The notes: generated by a model not told the origin, from the sequence alone. 64,000 bases of DNA from Microbacterium laevaniformans (GCF_016907555.1 NZ_JAFBCE010000001.1:868001-932000); one strand, 5' to 3'; positions 48,001 through 57,675 are shown, counted from the stretch's first letter. A program made the numbers and translations.

Positions 48001-48463
48001 CGGCGATCTCAGCGTCCTCGACACGGCGGACTATCTGTACGGGCTCGCGCCCGGAACCGAGCACGTCGTCGAGATCGAGCGCGGCGTCCAGCTGTACGTG
48101 GGGTTGGAAGCGATCGGCGACGCCGACGAGCGCGGCATGCGCACCGTGATGACGACGTTGAACGGGCAGCTGCGTCCCGTCTTCGTGCGCGACCACGCCG
48201 TCGCGGTCGAGGTGCGTCAGTCGGAGAAGGCCGATGCGACCGTACCGGGCCACGTGGCCGCCCCGTTCTCGGGTGTCGTCACCCCGAAGGCCGCGGTGGG
48301 CGATCGCGTCTCGGCGGGTCAGCCGGTGGCATCCATCGAGGCGATGAAGATGGAGGCAGCCATCACAGCGCCGATGGACGGCATCGTCGATCGTCTCGTC
48401 ATCGGCGCGGCGACCGCGGTGGAGGCCGGCGATCTTTTGCTGGTGGTCCGACCCTCCGAGTAG
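45056..48463 (+). CDS. pyc: Pyruvate carboxylase (1135 aa)
   Basis: Forms oxaloacetate from pyruvate, bicarbonate and ATP (anaplerosis). Order: biotin carboxylase (MFRKILVANRGEIAIRAFR, ATP-grasp KAVAGGGGRGMRRVES, FIEMNPRIQVEHTVTEEVT), carboxyltransferase (ETTFRDAHQSLLATRVRT, DIFRIFDALNDVSQM, HVHTHDTAGGQLATLL) and biotin carrier domain with biotinylated Lys1098 in IEAMKMEAA. Full length, intact. Confidence 0.96.
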   Translation: MFRKILVANRGEIAIRAFRAAFELGARTVAVYPYEDRYSLHRLKADEAYQIGTVGQPVRAYLDVDEIIRVAEQAGADAIYPGYGFLSENPELAAAAARSGIVFIGPPSRALEMAGNKVTAKEHAIAAGVPALRSTPASDDVDDLVAHADEIGFPIFVKAVAGGGGRGMRRVESAAQLAPAIAEAMREADAAFGDARVFLEQAVQRPRHIEVQILADKTGETVHLYERDCSVQRRHQKVVEIAPAPNLAPEIAAALHAHAIAFARSIAYENAGTVEFLLETAGPRAGEVVFIEMNPRIQVEHTVTEEVTDVDLVQSQMRIAAGATLADLGLRQDQIRLRGAALQCRITTEDPTQGFRPDTGKITTYRSPGGAGIRLDGGTTAAGSQVSAHFDSLLAKLTCRGRDFGAAVVRSRRALAEFRIRGVSTNIPFLQAVLDDPAFVAGDVSTSFIDERPELLRGRGSKDRGSKIVAWLAETTVNRPHGEIPAVTDPRAKLPSVDLSTPPPAGSRQRLLSQGPAGFAAQLRAQTPLAVTETTFRDAHQSLLATRVRTRDLVTVAPYVARFTPQLLSVEAWGGATYDVALRFLGEDPWERLDALRAALPNVAIQMLLRGRNTVGYTPYPTRVTDAFVSEAAASGVDIFRIFDALNDVSQMRPAIDAVLHTGTALAEVALCYTGDLLSPTEDLYTLDYYLRVAEQIVDAGAHVLAVKDMAGLLRPGAAARLVRALRDRFDLPVHVHTHDTAGGQLATLLAAAAAGADAVDAAAAPMAGTTSQPSLSALVAALAHTERDTGLDLGAVSELEPYWEAMRRLYRPFESGLPGPTGRVYRHEIPGGQLSNLRQQAIALGLSEDFELIEDMYAAADAILGRVPKVTPSSKVVGDLALHLAAVRADPADFAENPDTYDIPDSVVAFMAGELGELPGGWPEPFRTKVLRGREIRGGITEISDADAANLEADSATRRATLNSLLFPAPTAAFRETRDTYGDLSVLDTADYLYGLAPGTEHVVEIERGVQLYVGLEAIGDADERGMRTVMTTLNGQLRPVFVRDHAVAVEVRQSEKADATVPGHVAAPFSGVVTPKAAVGDRVSAGQPVASIEAMKMEAAITAPMDGIVDRLVIGAATAVEAGDLLLVVRPSE

Positions 48464-48613
48464 CCTGGAGCGGGGGCGTGAGTCGTCCCGCGAGCCATGG
48501 GGGTCGGGACCCCGCCCCGCGGCCCGGCGGTGACGCCGCGGCTGCGCCGTCCCGAGGACGACCCGAATCGGCCGGAGCCCGACGGCGCCGGCCCGGAACT
48601 GGAGTGTGTAGCC

Positions 48614-50002
48614 GTGCCTGACCGCAACGAGAATGCGAGCGAGGACGCCGACAACGGCGTGCTGGAGAGCGTGACCGGCGCCGAGACGACCGGGATCGGC
48701 ATCGTCGAGGGAGCCACCGCGCAGATCGACGTCGCCTTGCCCGTCGCGGTCGACGACGACGACTTCGACGACGATGTCGTGCTCGATGACGAGGTCGAGA
48801 TCCACGGGAGTCTCGTCGAACGGCCGGATGCCGCCGCGGCATCCTCTCTCGTCGTCGAGGACGTCGAGGAGGTGGATGTCGTCGAGCACGTCGAGGACGT
48901 CGATGAGACGGACGAGGTGGAGATGGCCGATGCTGCAGCGGTCGCGCTGACCTCGGTCTCCGTCGCGACCGCAGACGCCGCGCAGCACGAGCGCCTGCGT
49001 CCTCGCACGTCCGAGATCACCCTGCAGTCGCGCCGTCTCGGCGACTTCGAGGCGGGGCGGGAGAGCTCCGACCTGCTCACCCCCGACCGGCTGCTCGATC
49101 CCGCCCACGCAGTGCGCCCGGAGCCCGACGGTGCGTGGCAGCACCTCGTCTACACGCTGTCGGGACGTCGGATCAACCTCGGCGACAGCAAGCGCGCGCG
49201 TGCGCGCAAGGCTCTCGACCGGCGCATTGCGGCCCCGCTGCACGGCGGCGCGAAGTTCGTCCCCGTGCTCTCACGAAAGGGCGGCGTCGGAAAGACCACG
49301 ATCACGACCCTGCTGGGCATGGCGCTCGCGGACGCCCGTGAGGACCGGGTGATCGCCGTCGACGCGAACCCGGACCGCGGCACGCTCGCCGAGCGCATCG
49401 GCCGCTCGAGCGGCAAGACCGTCCGCGATCTGGTGCGAGCCCACGCAGACGTCCGCGGGTTCAACGACATCTCCGAGATCGTCGCGCGCGATCACACCCG
49501 CCTCGACATCATCGCCTCCGACACCGACCCGCATGTGTCCGAGGCCTTCAACGACAGCGACTACGACGCGGTGGCCGACGTCGCCGCGCACTTCTACTCG
49601 CTCGTGCTCACCGACACCGGCACCGGCATCGTCCATTCCGTCATGGGGGCGACCCTCGCGCGCGCCGATCAGCTCATCGTCGTCGCAGGGCTGAGCGTGG
49701 ACGAGGCGCGCCTGGCCTCGGAGACGCTGACCTGGCTGGAGAGCAACGGCTACGCCGATCTCGTGCGCTCCGCCGTGGTCGTGCTGAACACGGCACGTCC
49801 AGGCGCTGCCCTCGTGCGGGCGGGTGAGCTCCAGTCCCACTTCCAGACACGGGTCGGGCACGTGGTCCGCGTGCCCTACGACGCGCACATCGCATCGGGC
49901 AGCGCGATCGTCTTCCGTGACTTGCAGCCCGAGACGCGTGAGGCTGCGCGCGAGCTGGCCGCCATCGTCGTCGAAAGCCTGCGTCAGCGGGTCGCCGCCT
50001 GA
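48614..50002 (+). CDS. MinD/ParA-like ATPase with a long acidic N-terminus (462 aa)
   Basis: GTG 48614 ([15 protein letters not shown]) was chosen; the frame is open back to 48497 but that part is not protein-like. Residues about 35-110 are strongly acidic and disordered ([37 protein letters not shown]). The ATPase starts with the deviant Walker [17 protein letters not shown] near residue 220, then [18 protein letters not shown] and [17 protein letters not shown]. Such proteins occur near ESX-type or surface-protein loci, but here the neighbours are pyc and def; function unknown. Stop overlaps the def ATG. Confidence 0.8.
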   Translation: MPDRNENASEDADNGVLESVTGAETTGIGIVEGATAQIDVALPVAVDDDDFDDDVVLDDEVEIHGSLVERPDAAAASSLVVEDVEEVDVVEHVEDVDETDEVEMADAAAVALTSVSVATADAAQHERLRPRTSEITLQSRRLGDFEAGRESSDLLTPDRLLDPAHAVRPEPDGAWQHLVYTLSGRRINLGDSKRARARKALDRRIAAPLHGGAKFVPVLSRKGGVGKTTITTLLGMALADAREDRVIAVDANPDRGTLAERIGRSSGKTVRDLVRAHADVRGFNDISEIVARDHTRLDIIASDTDPHVSEAFNDSDYDAVADVAAHFYSLVLTDTGTGIVHSVMGATLARADQLIVVAGLSVDEARLASETLTWLESNGYADLVRSAVVVLNTARPGAALVRAGELQSHFQTRVGHVVRVPYDAHIASGSAIVFRDLQPETREAARELAAIVVESLRQRVAA

Positions 50003-50493
50003 TGGCCGTCCGCCCGATCCGACTGTTCGGAGACCCCGTCCTGCGCGCTCCCAGCGCGTCCATCGACGTGATCGACGACGGCATCCGGTCGCTCGTGCAG
50101 GACCTGCTCGACACGGTCGAATTGCCCGGCCGTGCGGGAGTGGCGGCGCCGCAGATCGGCGTCGGTTTGCGCGCCTTCAGCTACAACATCGACGGAGACA
50201 TCGGGTACGTGTTGAACCCGGTTCTGACCGAGGTGTCGGGTGAGCCGGCGCTGGTCGGTGAGGGATGCCTGTCGGTGCCCGATCTCTGGCACGAGACCCT
50301 GCGCTATCCCTGGGCTCGCGTGGTCGGCATCGATCTCGACGGCGACGAAATCGTGCTCGAGGGGGAGGGACTCATGGCGCAGGCGCTGCAACATGAGACC
50401 GACCATCTCGACGGCATGCTCTACATCTCCCGGCTGAGTCCCGAGGAGCGCAAGGTCGCGATGCGTCGCATCCGCGAGTCCTCCTGGTTCTGA
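50002..50493 (+). CDS. def: Peptide deformylase (163 aa)
   Basis: Removes the formyl group from new proteins. The three signature motifs are present: [10 protein letters not shown] (about residue 50), EGCLSVP with the metal-binding Cys, and QHETDHLDG with two His ligands and the catalytic Glu. Starts at ATG 50002 sharing bases with the upstream TGA. Followed by a terminator hairpin. Confidence 0.96.
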   Translation: MAVRPIRLFGDPVLRAPSASIDVIDDGIRSLVQDLLDTVELPGRAGVAAPQIGVGLRAFSYNIDGDIGYVLNPVLTEVSGEPALVGEGCLSVPDLWHETLRYPWARVVGIDLDGDEIVLEGEGLMAQALQHETDHLDGMLYISRLSPEERKVAMRRIRESSWF

Positions 50494-50505
50494 CCGCTGG
50501 ACAAA

Positions 50506-50543
50506 CGACGACGGGGCGGCCCGTGCGGCCCGCCCCGTCGTCG
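50506..50543. terminator. Hairpin between def and the acyl-CoA ligase gene
   Basis: CGACGACGGGGCGG pairs with CCGCCCCGTCGTCG, loop of about 10 nt, between two convergent genes. Confidence 0.8.
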
Positions 50544-50554
50544 CTTGCGCCCGA

Positions 50555-52390
50555 TCAGCCCAGCGACACGTTGGTCGTCGTCACCGGCACGGTGTAGATT
50601 TCCTCGATCTCGTTCGCGAAGTCGTTCAGGATGACATTGCGCTTGATGCTCATCTTGGGCGTGAGATGTCCGCTCGCCTCGGTCCATTCGCTGTCGAGGA
50701 TCGTGAACTTGCGGATGGACTCGGCGCGCGAAACGTTCTTGTTCGCGATGTCCACCGCACGCTGCACCTCGGCCCGCACCTGCGGGTTCTTCGCGGCATC
50801 CGAGAGGGACATGTCCGCCGGGAGGCCGTTGTTCGTGAGCCAGGCCGGGAGCATCTCGGGGTCGAGGGTGATCAGCGCCGAGATGAACGGCTTCTGGTCG
50901 CCCACGACGACCACCTGACCGACGATCGGGTTCGCTCGAATCGGGTCCTCCAGTGCCGCGGGAGCGACGTTCTTGCCGCCGGCGGTGACGATGATCTCCT
51001 TCTTGCGTCCGGTGATCGTGAGGAAGCCGTCGGTGTCGAACGCGCCGATGTCACCGGTCTTGAACCAGCCGTCGTCGAACGCGGCGGCCGTGGCATCGGG
51101 GTTGCGCCAGTACTCCTTGAAGACGTTGACGCCCCGCACCTCGACCTCGCCGTCGTCGGCCAGACGCACGCCGACGCCGGGGAGCACCGGCCCCACCGTG
51201 CCGATCTTGGACTTCGTCGCGAGGTTGACGGTGGCCGGCGCCGTCGTCTCGGTGAGTCCGTAGCCTTCGAGGATGGTCACGCCGAGGCTGTGGAAGAAGT
51301 GGCCGAGACGGGGGCCCAGGGGAGCGGACCCCGAGACGGCATAGGTGACTCGTCCACCCATGGCTTCGCGGAGCTTGCCGTAGACGAGCTTGTCGAACAG
51401 GGCGAACTTCACCTTCGTGCCCAGCGGGATCTTCTTGCCTTCCTGGAGCAGTCGAGAGTGCTCGATCGCCGTGTGGGCCGCGGCGCGGAAGATCTTTCCC
51501 TTGCCGCCGGCCTCCGCCTTCTGCTCCGCCGAGTTGTAGACCTTCTCGAAGACGCGGGGTACGGCCAGCAGGAAGGTGGGCTTGAAGGAGCCGAGGGCCG
51601 GCAGCAGCTGCTTGGTGTCGGGCTGATGCCCGGTCTTCACGCCGGCGTGCACGTCGAGGATCGAGATGAAGCGGGCGAAGACGTGCGCGGTCGTGATGAA
51701 CAGCAGTGTCGATGCGCCGCCGGGCGTGTTCATCACTTCGGCGAGGACCTTGGCGGCGTTGCGGGAGAGCTCGACGAAGTTGCTGTGGGTCAGGACGCAT
51801 CCCTTGGGTCGCCCCGTCGAGCCCGAGGTGTAGATCAGCGTGGCGATGTCGGAGCCGACGGCGATGCGGCGGCGACGCTCGATCTCGGCATCCTCGATGG
51901 CGCTGCCGCCCGCGCGGAGAGTGTCGAGATCGCCGGCCTCCATCGACCAGACCTCGCGGACGAGCGGCACCTCTGAGCGGATCTCCGCGATGCGCGCCGC
52001 GTGCTCGCTCGATTCGCCGAGCACCGCGACGGCGCCCGAGTCGGACAGGATCCAGCTGATCTGCGCCGCCGAGCTCGTCTCGTAGATGGGCACCATGACG
52101 GCGCCGGCGAAGAAGAGGGCGAAGTCCACGAGCGTCCACTCATACGTGGTGCGGGCGATGAAGCCCACCTTGTCGCCCGGGGCGATGCCCGCGGCGGCGA
52201 AGCCCTTCGCGAGCGCGATCACCTCTCGTTCGAACTCGGCGGCGGTGATGTCTCGCCAGCCGTCACCATCGGGGACGGCGAACAGGGCCAGGGACGGTGT
52301 CGCCTTGACGCGTTCGACGAGCAGATCGGCGATGTTGGCCTGCGGGTCGGCGGGAACGACGGCGGGGACTTCGAACTGTACGGCGCTCAT
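50555..52390 (-). CDS. Long-chain fatty acid-CoA ligase, FadD15-like (611 aa)
   Basis: Adenylates fatty acids and forms the CoA thioester. P-loop YTSGSTGRPKG near residue 190, VSGSAPLGPRLGHFFHSLGV, GYGLTETTAPATV, GWFKTGDIGAFDTDGFLTITGRKKEIIVTAGGKNVAPAALED. ATG 52390 (MSAVQFEVPAVVPADPQ); extension upstream is not supported. Full length. Soluble or peripheral membrane enzyme; stands alone and divergent from the ROK gene. Confidence 0.93.
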   Translation of the reverse strand: MSAVQFEVPAVVPADPQANIADLLVERVKATPSLALFAVPDGDGWRDITAAEFEREVIALAKGFAAAGIAPGDKVGFIARTTYEWTLVDFALFFAGAVMVPIYETSSAAQISWILSDSGAVAVLGESSEHAARIAEIRSEVPLVREVWSMEAGDLDTLRAGGSAIEDAEIERRRRIAVGSDIATLIYTSGSTGRPKGCVLTHSNFVELSRNAAKVLAEVMNTPGGASTLLFITTAHVFARFISILDVHAGVKTGHQPDTKQLLPALGSFKPTFLLAVPRVFEKVYNSAEQKAEAGGKGKIFRAAAHTAIEHSRLLQEGKKIPLGTKVKFALFDKLVYGKLREAMGGRVTYAVSGSAPLGPRLGHFFHSLGVTILEGYGLTETTAPATVNLATKSKIGTVGPVLPGVGVRLADDGEVEVRGVNVFKEYWRNPDATAAAFDDGWFKTGDIGAFDTDGFLTITGRKKEIIVTAGGKNVAPAALEDPIRANPIVGQVVVVGDQKPFISALITLDPEMLPAWLTNNGLPADMSLSDAAKNPQVRAEVQRAVDIANKNVSRAESIRKFTILDSEWTEASGHLTPKMSIKRNVILNDFANEIEEIYTVPVTTTNVSLG

Positions 52391-52581
52391 GGGCGGCAAC
52401 TCCTTCGGTACCGGGTGGCGTCGGCGATCGACGGCTGGAATCGAGTCTAACTCCTGGTGGAACTCAGTCCCACAGAAGACAGCGTCGCCCGAAAAGCACG
52501 GCCTGCCCCGATCGTGGGTCCGTCCTGTCCACACTAGACTCTCGGATGCCGTGCCGCCCGGGCCGGCCGGAAGGGAGCGCC

Positions 52582-53520
52582 GTGCTCAACGTCGGCATCG
52601 ACATCGGGGGGACGAAGATCGCCGGAGGTGTCGTCGACGACACGGGTGCGATCATCGAGCGCTCCCGCGTCGCCACGCCGGTGGACACCGGCGAGCTCGC
52701 CGACGCCGTCGCCGCGATGGTGCACGAGCTGGCCTCGCGTCACGAGGTCGCGGCGGTCGGTGTCGCCGCCGCCGGCTACATCGACCGCAGCCGATCGGTG
52801 ATGCTGCTCTCGCCCAACATCGACTGGCACGACGAGCCGTTGCGCGCCCAGTTCGAAGCACGCATCGGCCGTCCCGTCACGCTGGAGAACGACGCCAACG
52901 CCGCCGGGTGGGGCGAGTACCGCTTCGGAGCGGGTCAGGGATCCACCGACATGGTGATGGTGACCCTCGGCACGGGCGTGGGCGGCGCCGTCATCAATGA
53001 CGGACGTCTCCTCATCGGTGCCAACGGCAGCGCGGCGGAGCTCGGTCACCTGCGGTTCGTCCGCGGTGGTCGCCCGTGCGGCTGCGGACAGAACGGCTGT
53101 CTGGAGCAGTACGCGTCGGGGCGCGCCCTGCAGCGCGAGCTGGGTGACATCGCCGAGGCCGGGGGCATCGGCGAGCGGGTGGCCGCGCACCGCGATGCGG
53201 ACGGCATCGTCCACGGGCCCGACCTGGCGCGCCTCCTCGCCGAGGACGACCCGGGTGCCGTCGAGGCCGTGCGCCGCGTGGCCACCGCGCTCGGAGAGGC
53301 CTGCGGAGCCTTTCAGGCGGTTCTCGACCCCGACCTCTACGTCATCGGCGGCGGCGTCGCCGACCTCGGCGAGGTTCTGCTGGAGCCCACGCGGCTGGCG
53401 TACGAGACCTCGCTGCCCGGCTTCGGCAATCGACCGACCGCGCGCTTCGTCACGGCGACACTCGGCAACGACGCCGGCATGGTGGGCGTCGCCGATCTCG
53501 CGGGGCTGCGCAGCCAGTGA
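52582..53520 (+). CDS. ROK-family sugar kinase, probable glucokinase (312 aa)
   Basis: GTG start with AAGGGAG 6 nt upstream; an ATG 12 codons earlier follows a TAGACT box and could give a leaderless longer form. ATP site VGIDIGGTKIAGG, VTLENDANAAGWGEYRFGAG, TLGTGVGGAVI, zinc motif CGCGQNGCLEQYASG. No HTH, so a kinase rather than a NagC-type repressor. Glucose is the most likely substrate. Confidence 0.9.
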   Translation: MLNVGIDIGGTKIAGGVVDDTGAIIERSRVATPVDTGELADAVAAMVHELASRHEVAAVGVAAAGYIDRSRSVMLLSPNIDWHDEPLRAQFEARIGRPVTLENDANAAGWGEYRFGAGQGSTDMVMVTLGTGVGGAVINDGRLLIGANGSAAELGHLRFVRGGRPCGCGQNGCLEQYASGRALQRELGDIAEAGGIGERVAAHRDADGIVHGPDLARLLAEDDPGAVEAVRRVATALGEACGAFQAVLDPDLYVIGGGVADLGEVLLEPTRLAYETSLPGFGNRPTARFVTATLGNDAGMVGVADLAGLRSQ

Positions 53521-53586
53521 GCCGTCGGGATATCCTCGTCGCATCGTGGACACGGACAGACGTCACAGAGAGGTGAGTCCCGGCTG

Positions 53587-54270
53587 ATGTTCTACTGGGT
53601 CATGAAGTACATCGTGATCGGCCCGATCGTCAAAGCGATCTTCCGACCGTGGATCGTCGGGCGGACGAATGTCCCGTCGTCGGGGGCGGCCATCCTCGCC
53701 AGCAACCACCTCTCCGTCAGCGATTCGATCTTCCTGCCGCTGATGATCGACCGGCCGATGAGCTTCCTCGCCAAGAGCGACTACTTCACCGGCACGGGGC
53801 TCAAGGGCTGGGCGACCCGCATGTTCATGAAGGCGACCGGGCAGATCCCCGTCGATCGCACGGGAGGCAAGGCGTCGGAGGCATCGCTGAACACCGGACT
53901 GCAGGTGCTCGGGCGGGGAGACCTCCTGGGCATCTACCCGGAGGGCACCCGCAGCCCGGACGGCAAGCTCTACCGCGGACGCACCGGGCTCGCGCGCATG
54001 GCGCTGGAGGCGCGCGTACCGGTCATCCCCGTCGTCATGGTGGACACGGATGCCGTCATGCCGATCGGCCGTACGATCCCCCGCGTCGGTCGAGTGGGCA
54101 TGGTGATCGGCGAGCCCCTCGACTTCTCCCGATTCCAGGGCATGGAATCCGACCGCTACGTGCTGCGCTCCGTCACCGACGAGATCATGGTGGCGCTGCA
54201 GCGGCTGGGGGAGCAGCAGTACGACGACGTCTACGCGTCCACGGTGAAGGAGCGCGCAGCGCGCGCGTGA
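53587..54270 (+). CDS. 1-acylglycerol-3-phosphate acyltransferase-like protein (227 aa)
   Basis: PlsC-type membrane-associated enzyme. NHLSVSDS carries the HX4D catalytic pair (residues about 39-46), GQIPVDR and IYPEGTRSPDGKLYRGRTGLARMAL are the substrate-binding blocks. N-terminus MFYWVMKYIVIGPIVKAIFRP is hydrophobic and membrane-seeking. 66 nt after the ROK gene; phospholipid or glycolipid acylation. Confidence 0.9.
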   Translation: MFYWVMKYIVIGPIVKAIFRPWIVGRTNVPSSGAAILASNHLSVSDSIFLPLMIDRPMSFLAKSDYFTGTGLKGWATRMFMKATGQIPVDRTGGKASEASLNTGLQVLGRGDLLGIYPEGTRSPDGKLYRGRTGLARMALEARVPVIPVVMVDTDAVMPIGRTIPRVGRVGMVIGEPLDFSRFQGMESDRYVLRSVTDEIMVALQRLGEQQYDDVYASTVKERAARA

Positions 54271-54321
54271 GCCGTCGTCACGCGGCATCCGCGCCGTCCG
54301 GGGCGCCACTAGACTGAGCGG

Positions 54322-55659
54322 ATGCCCACCCTGCACGCCGATCTCGATCACTGGCGCACGCTCCCCATCAAGCAGCAGCCCTCTTGGACCGACCTGGATG
54401 CCGTCGCCGCGGTGTCGGCGGAGCTGGCCACACTGCCGCCGCTGGTCTTCGCCGGCGAGGTCGACAACCTCCGCGACCGCCTCGCGCGCGCGGCATCCGG
54501 CCAGGCGTTCCTTCTGCAGGGCGGTGACTGCGCAGAGACCTTCGCCGGCGCGACCGCGGAGCAGATCCGCAACCGCATCAAGACGGTGCTGCAGATGGCC
54601 GTCGTTCTGACCTACGGTGCCTCGATGCCCGTCGTGAAGATGGGGCGGATGGCCGGCCAGTTCGCCAAGCCCCGCTCGAGCGACACGGAGACCCGTGGCG
54701 ACGTCACCCTGCCCGCGTACCGGGGCGACATCGTGAACGGCTACGACTTCACCGAAGCCTCCCGCACCGCAGACCCGCAGCGCCTGCTGAAGGGGTACCA
54801 CACGGCGGCATCGACCATCAACCTCATCCGCGCGTTCACGCAGGGCGGATTCGCCGACCTTCGCGAGGTGCACAGCTGGAACAAGGGCTTCGCGCAGAAC
54901 CCGGCCAACCAGCAGTACGAGCGTCTCGCAACCGAGATCGACCGAGCGATCAAGTTCATGGAGGCGGCGGGCGCCGACTTCGACGAGCTGCGCCGCGTCG
55001 AGTTCTACACGGGGCACGAGGGTCTGCTGATGGACTACGAGCGCCCCATGACCCGCATCGACTCGCGCACCAGCACGCCGTACAACACCTCGGCGCACTT
55101 CCTGTGGATCGGTGAGCGTACGCGCGAGCTGGACGGCGCCCACGTCGACTACTTCTCGAAGATCCGCAACCCCATCGGCGTGAAGCTCGGCCCGTCGACG
55201 TCACCGCAGACGGCGCTCGAGCTCATCGACAAGCTCGATCCCGAGCGCGAGCCGGGCCGGCTGACCTTCATCACGCGCATGGGTGCCGGCAAGATCCGCG
55301 ATGCCCTTCCGCCGCTGCTCGAGGCCGTCCGCGATTCCGGTGCGACACCGCTGTGGGTCACCGACCCCATGCACGGCAACGGCATCACGACCCCGACCGG
55401 CTACAAGACGCGTCGCTTCGACGATGTCGTCGACGAGGTGCGCGGCTTCTTCGAGGCACACCGTGCGGTCGGAACGTTCCCGGGCGGCATCCACGTCGAG
55501 CTCACGGGTGACGACGTCACCGAGTGCCTCGGCGGGTCGGAGCACATCGACGAGGCCACTCTCGCGACGCGCTACGAGAGCCTGTGCGACCCGCGCCTGA
55601 ATCACATGCAGAGCCTCGAGCTCGCGTTCCTCGTCGCCGAGGAGCTCGAGAAGCGCTGA
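54322..55659 (+). CDS. aroG: 3-deoxy-7-phosphoheptulonate synthase, class II (445 aa)
   Basis: First step of aromatic amino acid synthesis. Class II landmarks: LLQGGDCAETFAGATAEQIRN, VVKMGRMAGQFAKPRS, PAYRGDIVNGYDF, GHEGLLMDYERPMTR, SAHFLWIGERTRELDGAHV, TDPMHGNGIT. Similar to the Mycobacterium enzyme, next to the kinase/Rv2175c group as in that genus. TAGACT (54310-54315) six bases before ATG indicates a leaderless promoter. Confidence 0.96.
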   Translation: MPTLHADLDHWRTLPIKQQPSWTDLDAVAAVSAELATLPPLVFAGEVDNLRDRLARAASGQAFLLQGGDCAETFAGATAEQIRNRIKTVLQMAVVLTYGASMPVVKMGRMAGQFAKPRSSDTETRGDVTLPAYRGDIVNGYDFTEASRTADPQRLLKGYHTAASTINLIRAFTQGGFADLREVHSWNKGFAQNPANQQYERLATEIDRAIKFMEAAGADFDELRRVEFYTGHEGLLMDYERPMTRIDSRTSTPYNTSAHFLWIGERTRELDGAHVDYFSKIRNPIGVKLGPSTSPQTALELIDKLDPEREPGRLTFITRMGAGKIRDALPPLLEAVRDSGATPLWVTDPMHGNGITTPTGYKTRRFDDVVDEVRGFFEAHRAVGTFPGGIHVELTGDDVTECLGGSEHIDEATLATRYESLCDPRLNHMQSLELAFLVAEELEKR

Positions 55660-55682
55660 TCCGCGGCAGCGCCCTGCTGCAG

Positions 55683-55726
55683 ACGACCGCACCCGCTGCC
55701 GAATCCTCTGCAGCGGGTGCGGTCGT
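55683..55726. terminator. Hairpin between aroG and the kinase gene
   Basis: Perfect 17-bp stem ACGACCGCACCCGCTGC / GCAGCGGGTGCGGTCGT with a 10-nt loop between convergent genes. Confidence 0.85.
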
Positions 55727-55749
55727 GTGTGCGCCATGGGCGCTCCAGC

Positions 55750-57675
55750 TCAGCCGGTGGAGCGGACCGTGATCTTGGTTCCGGGCAGCTGCATGGTGCC
55801 GGCGGCAGGGCTCGTGCTCGACACGGTGAAGATGCCCCAGACGATCTCGGGGAGCGCCGTTCCCGGTTCGAAGCCCGCCTGCTTCAACTGGTCCATCGCC
55901 TGCGCGACGGTCTTGCCGGTGACGTCGGGGACGGCGATCGGCTGCGGCCCCTTCGAGACGACGAGGGTGACGGTGTCGCCCGGTCGGAACGGCGCGCCGC
56001 CGTCCTTGTCCGCTATCCGGATCACACGGCCCTCGGCGACCTCGTCGTCGTAGGCCTGCGTCGTCGTCGCGTTCAGGTCGACGGCCGAGAGTGCGGCGGT
56101 CGCGGCATCCACGGTCTTGCCGGCCACATCCGGGACGGGCCCCGCGGAGGTCTCGAACGCCACGGTCGACCCCTCCAGCGCCGTGCAGCCCTTCGAGCAG
56201 TCCACCGCGGCGCCCCCTCCAGGCGGGGTGATCGACGCGCTCACCACGGTGCCCGCGGGAGCATCGGTGAAGATCTGCGTCGGATCGCCCGAGGGAGTGA
56301 TGTAGATCGTGCCGAGGGAGGTGGTCGCCGCCTGCAGGCTCTGTCCTGCCAGAGCGGGGATGTCGTGGGATGCCGGGCCCAGCGAGATGATGACGTTCAC
56401 GGCGCTGTTCTTGTCGACGCGGGCGCCGGCGCCGGGGTCGGTGCGGATGACGAGATCGACGGGCACGTCGCGGCTGTGATCCTGGGCGGGCACCGCGGTC
56501 AGCCCTTCGGCGGCGAGGGCAGTCGTCGCCTCGTCCAGGGTGCGCCCCGCCACGTCCGGAACGCCGACCTGCGAACCCGGTCCGGACCCGAACCACCAGC
56601 CGGCTCCGCCCGCGAGCGCCGCGAGCAGCAGTACGAGCACCACCAGCCATCCGCCCCGTCGCGCTCGGCGTCGACTGCGCAGCCGCAGGCGCGTGGAGTT
56701 GTCCACCGTCTCGGTGACCGTCGGAGCCGTGAAGGTCCCCGGCATGACCTTGGTGAGCTCACCCGAGTCGGCCCCGTCGTCGACCGCGACCACGCCGGCG
56801 GCCGGCGCTCGGACGACATGCGGGTAGACGCCGAGTTCCTTCTCGATCTCGCGTAGACGCTCGAGCATCGCGCGCGCATCGACCGGCCGGTCGTCGGGGT
56901 TGCGTTCGGTCGCCCACATCACGAGCTCGTCGAACTGCTCCGGGATGCCGGGATTGCGCGCGCTCGGGCGCGGGACGGAGTCGGTCGCGTGCTGGTAAGC
57001 GATCTGCATGGGCTGCTCGCCCTTGTACGGCTGCTCGCCGACGAGCATCTCGTAGAGCATGATGCCGAGGGCGTAGATATCGCTGCGTGCGTCGGCGGTT
57101 CCGCGGGTGACGAGCTCGGGCGCGAGGTAGGCGATCGTTCCCAGGAGCATCTGCCCGGTCGCCGTGTTCGCACTGGTCGCGCGCGCGAGTCCGAAGTCGC
57201 CGATCTTGATCCGGCCGTCCTCGGCGAGCAGTACGTTCTCGGGCTTGACGTCGCGGTGGACGATGCCTGCGCGGTGCGCGGCCGCGAGACCGGAGAGCAC
57301 GGCATCCATGATCGTGATCGTCTGCGGGATGCTGAGACGCTTCTGCTCACGCAGCAGTTCGCGCATGGTGATGCCGGGAAGGTACTCCATCACCAGGTAC
57401 GCCATCTCGCCGTCCTGGCCCTGGTCGAAGACGTTGACCACATGGGGATCGGCGAGACGGGCCGCCGCCCGCGCCTCCTGGATGAAACGGCTCTGGAAGA
57501 CCGTGTCATCGGAGAGATGGCTGTGCATCACCTTCAGGGCGACGCGGCGCTCGAGGCGCAGATCGGTCGCGACGTACACCGTCGCCATCCCCCCGCGAGC
57601 GATGCGAGCCCGGACGCGGTACCGTCCGTCGACCAGACGGCCGATCAGCGGGTCGGTCTGCTGGCTCGTGCTCAC
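55750..57675 (-). CDS. PASTA-domain Ser/Thr protein kinase, PknL-like by position (641 aa)
   Basis: Kinase domain about residues 19-275: RIARGGMATVYVA glycine loop, Lys48 in VALKVM, HRDVKPENVLL, DFGLARAT, GTIAYLAPEL. A membrane helix follows (GGWLVVLVLLLAALAGGAGWWFG) and then four PASTA repeats (VPDVAGRTLDEA, IPALAGQSLQAA, VPDVAGKTVDAA, VPDVTGKTVAQA) outside the cell, which bind peptidoglycan fragments. GTG start with TAGAAT six bases upstream (leaderless). Mycobacterial PknL at this locus lacks PASTA. Confidence 0.94.
   Translation of the reverse strand: MSTSQQTDPLIGRLVDGRYRVRARIARGGMATVYVATDLRLERRVALKVMHSHLSDDTVFQSRFIQEARAAARLADPHVVNVFDQGQDGEMAYLVMEYLPGITMRELLREQKRLSIPQTITIMDAVLSGLAAAHRAGIVHRDVKPENVLLAEDGRIKIGDFGLARATSANTATGQMLLGTIAYLAPELVTRGTADARSDIYALGIMLYEMLVGEQPYKGEQPMQIAYQHATDSVPRPSARNPGIPEQFDELVMWATERNPDDRPVDARAMLERLREIEKELGVYPHVVRAPAAGVVAVDDGADSGELTKVMPGTFTAPTVTETVDNSTRLRLRSRRRARRGGWLVVLVLLLAALAGGAGWWFGSGPGSQVGVPDVAGRTLDEATTALAAEGLTAVPAQDHSRDVPVDLVIRTDPGAGARVDKNSAVNVIISLGPASHDIPALAGQSLQAATTSLGTIYITPSGDPTQIFTDAPAGTVVSASITPPGGGAAVDCSKGCTALEGSTVAFETSAGPVPDVAGKTVDAATAALSAVDLNATTTQAYDDEVAEGRVIRIADKDGGAPFRPGDTVTLVVSKGPQPIAVPDVTGKTVAQAMDQLKQAGFEPGTALPEIVWGIFTVSSTSPAAGTMQLPGTKITVRSTG

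Noticed and set aside
48497..48613. Upstream extension of the acidic ATPase gene
   Set aside because: Composition is Pro/Arg-rich like non-coding GC-rich DNA, and GTG 48614 has a GGAG site upstream.
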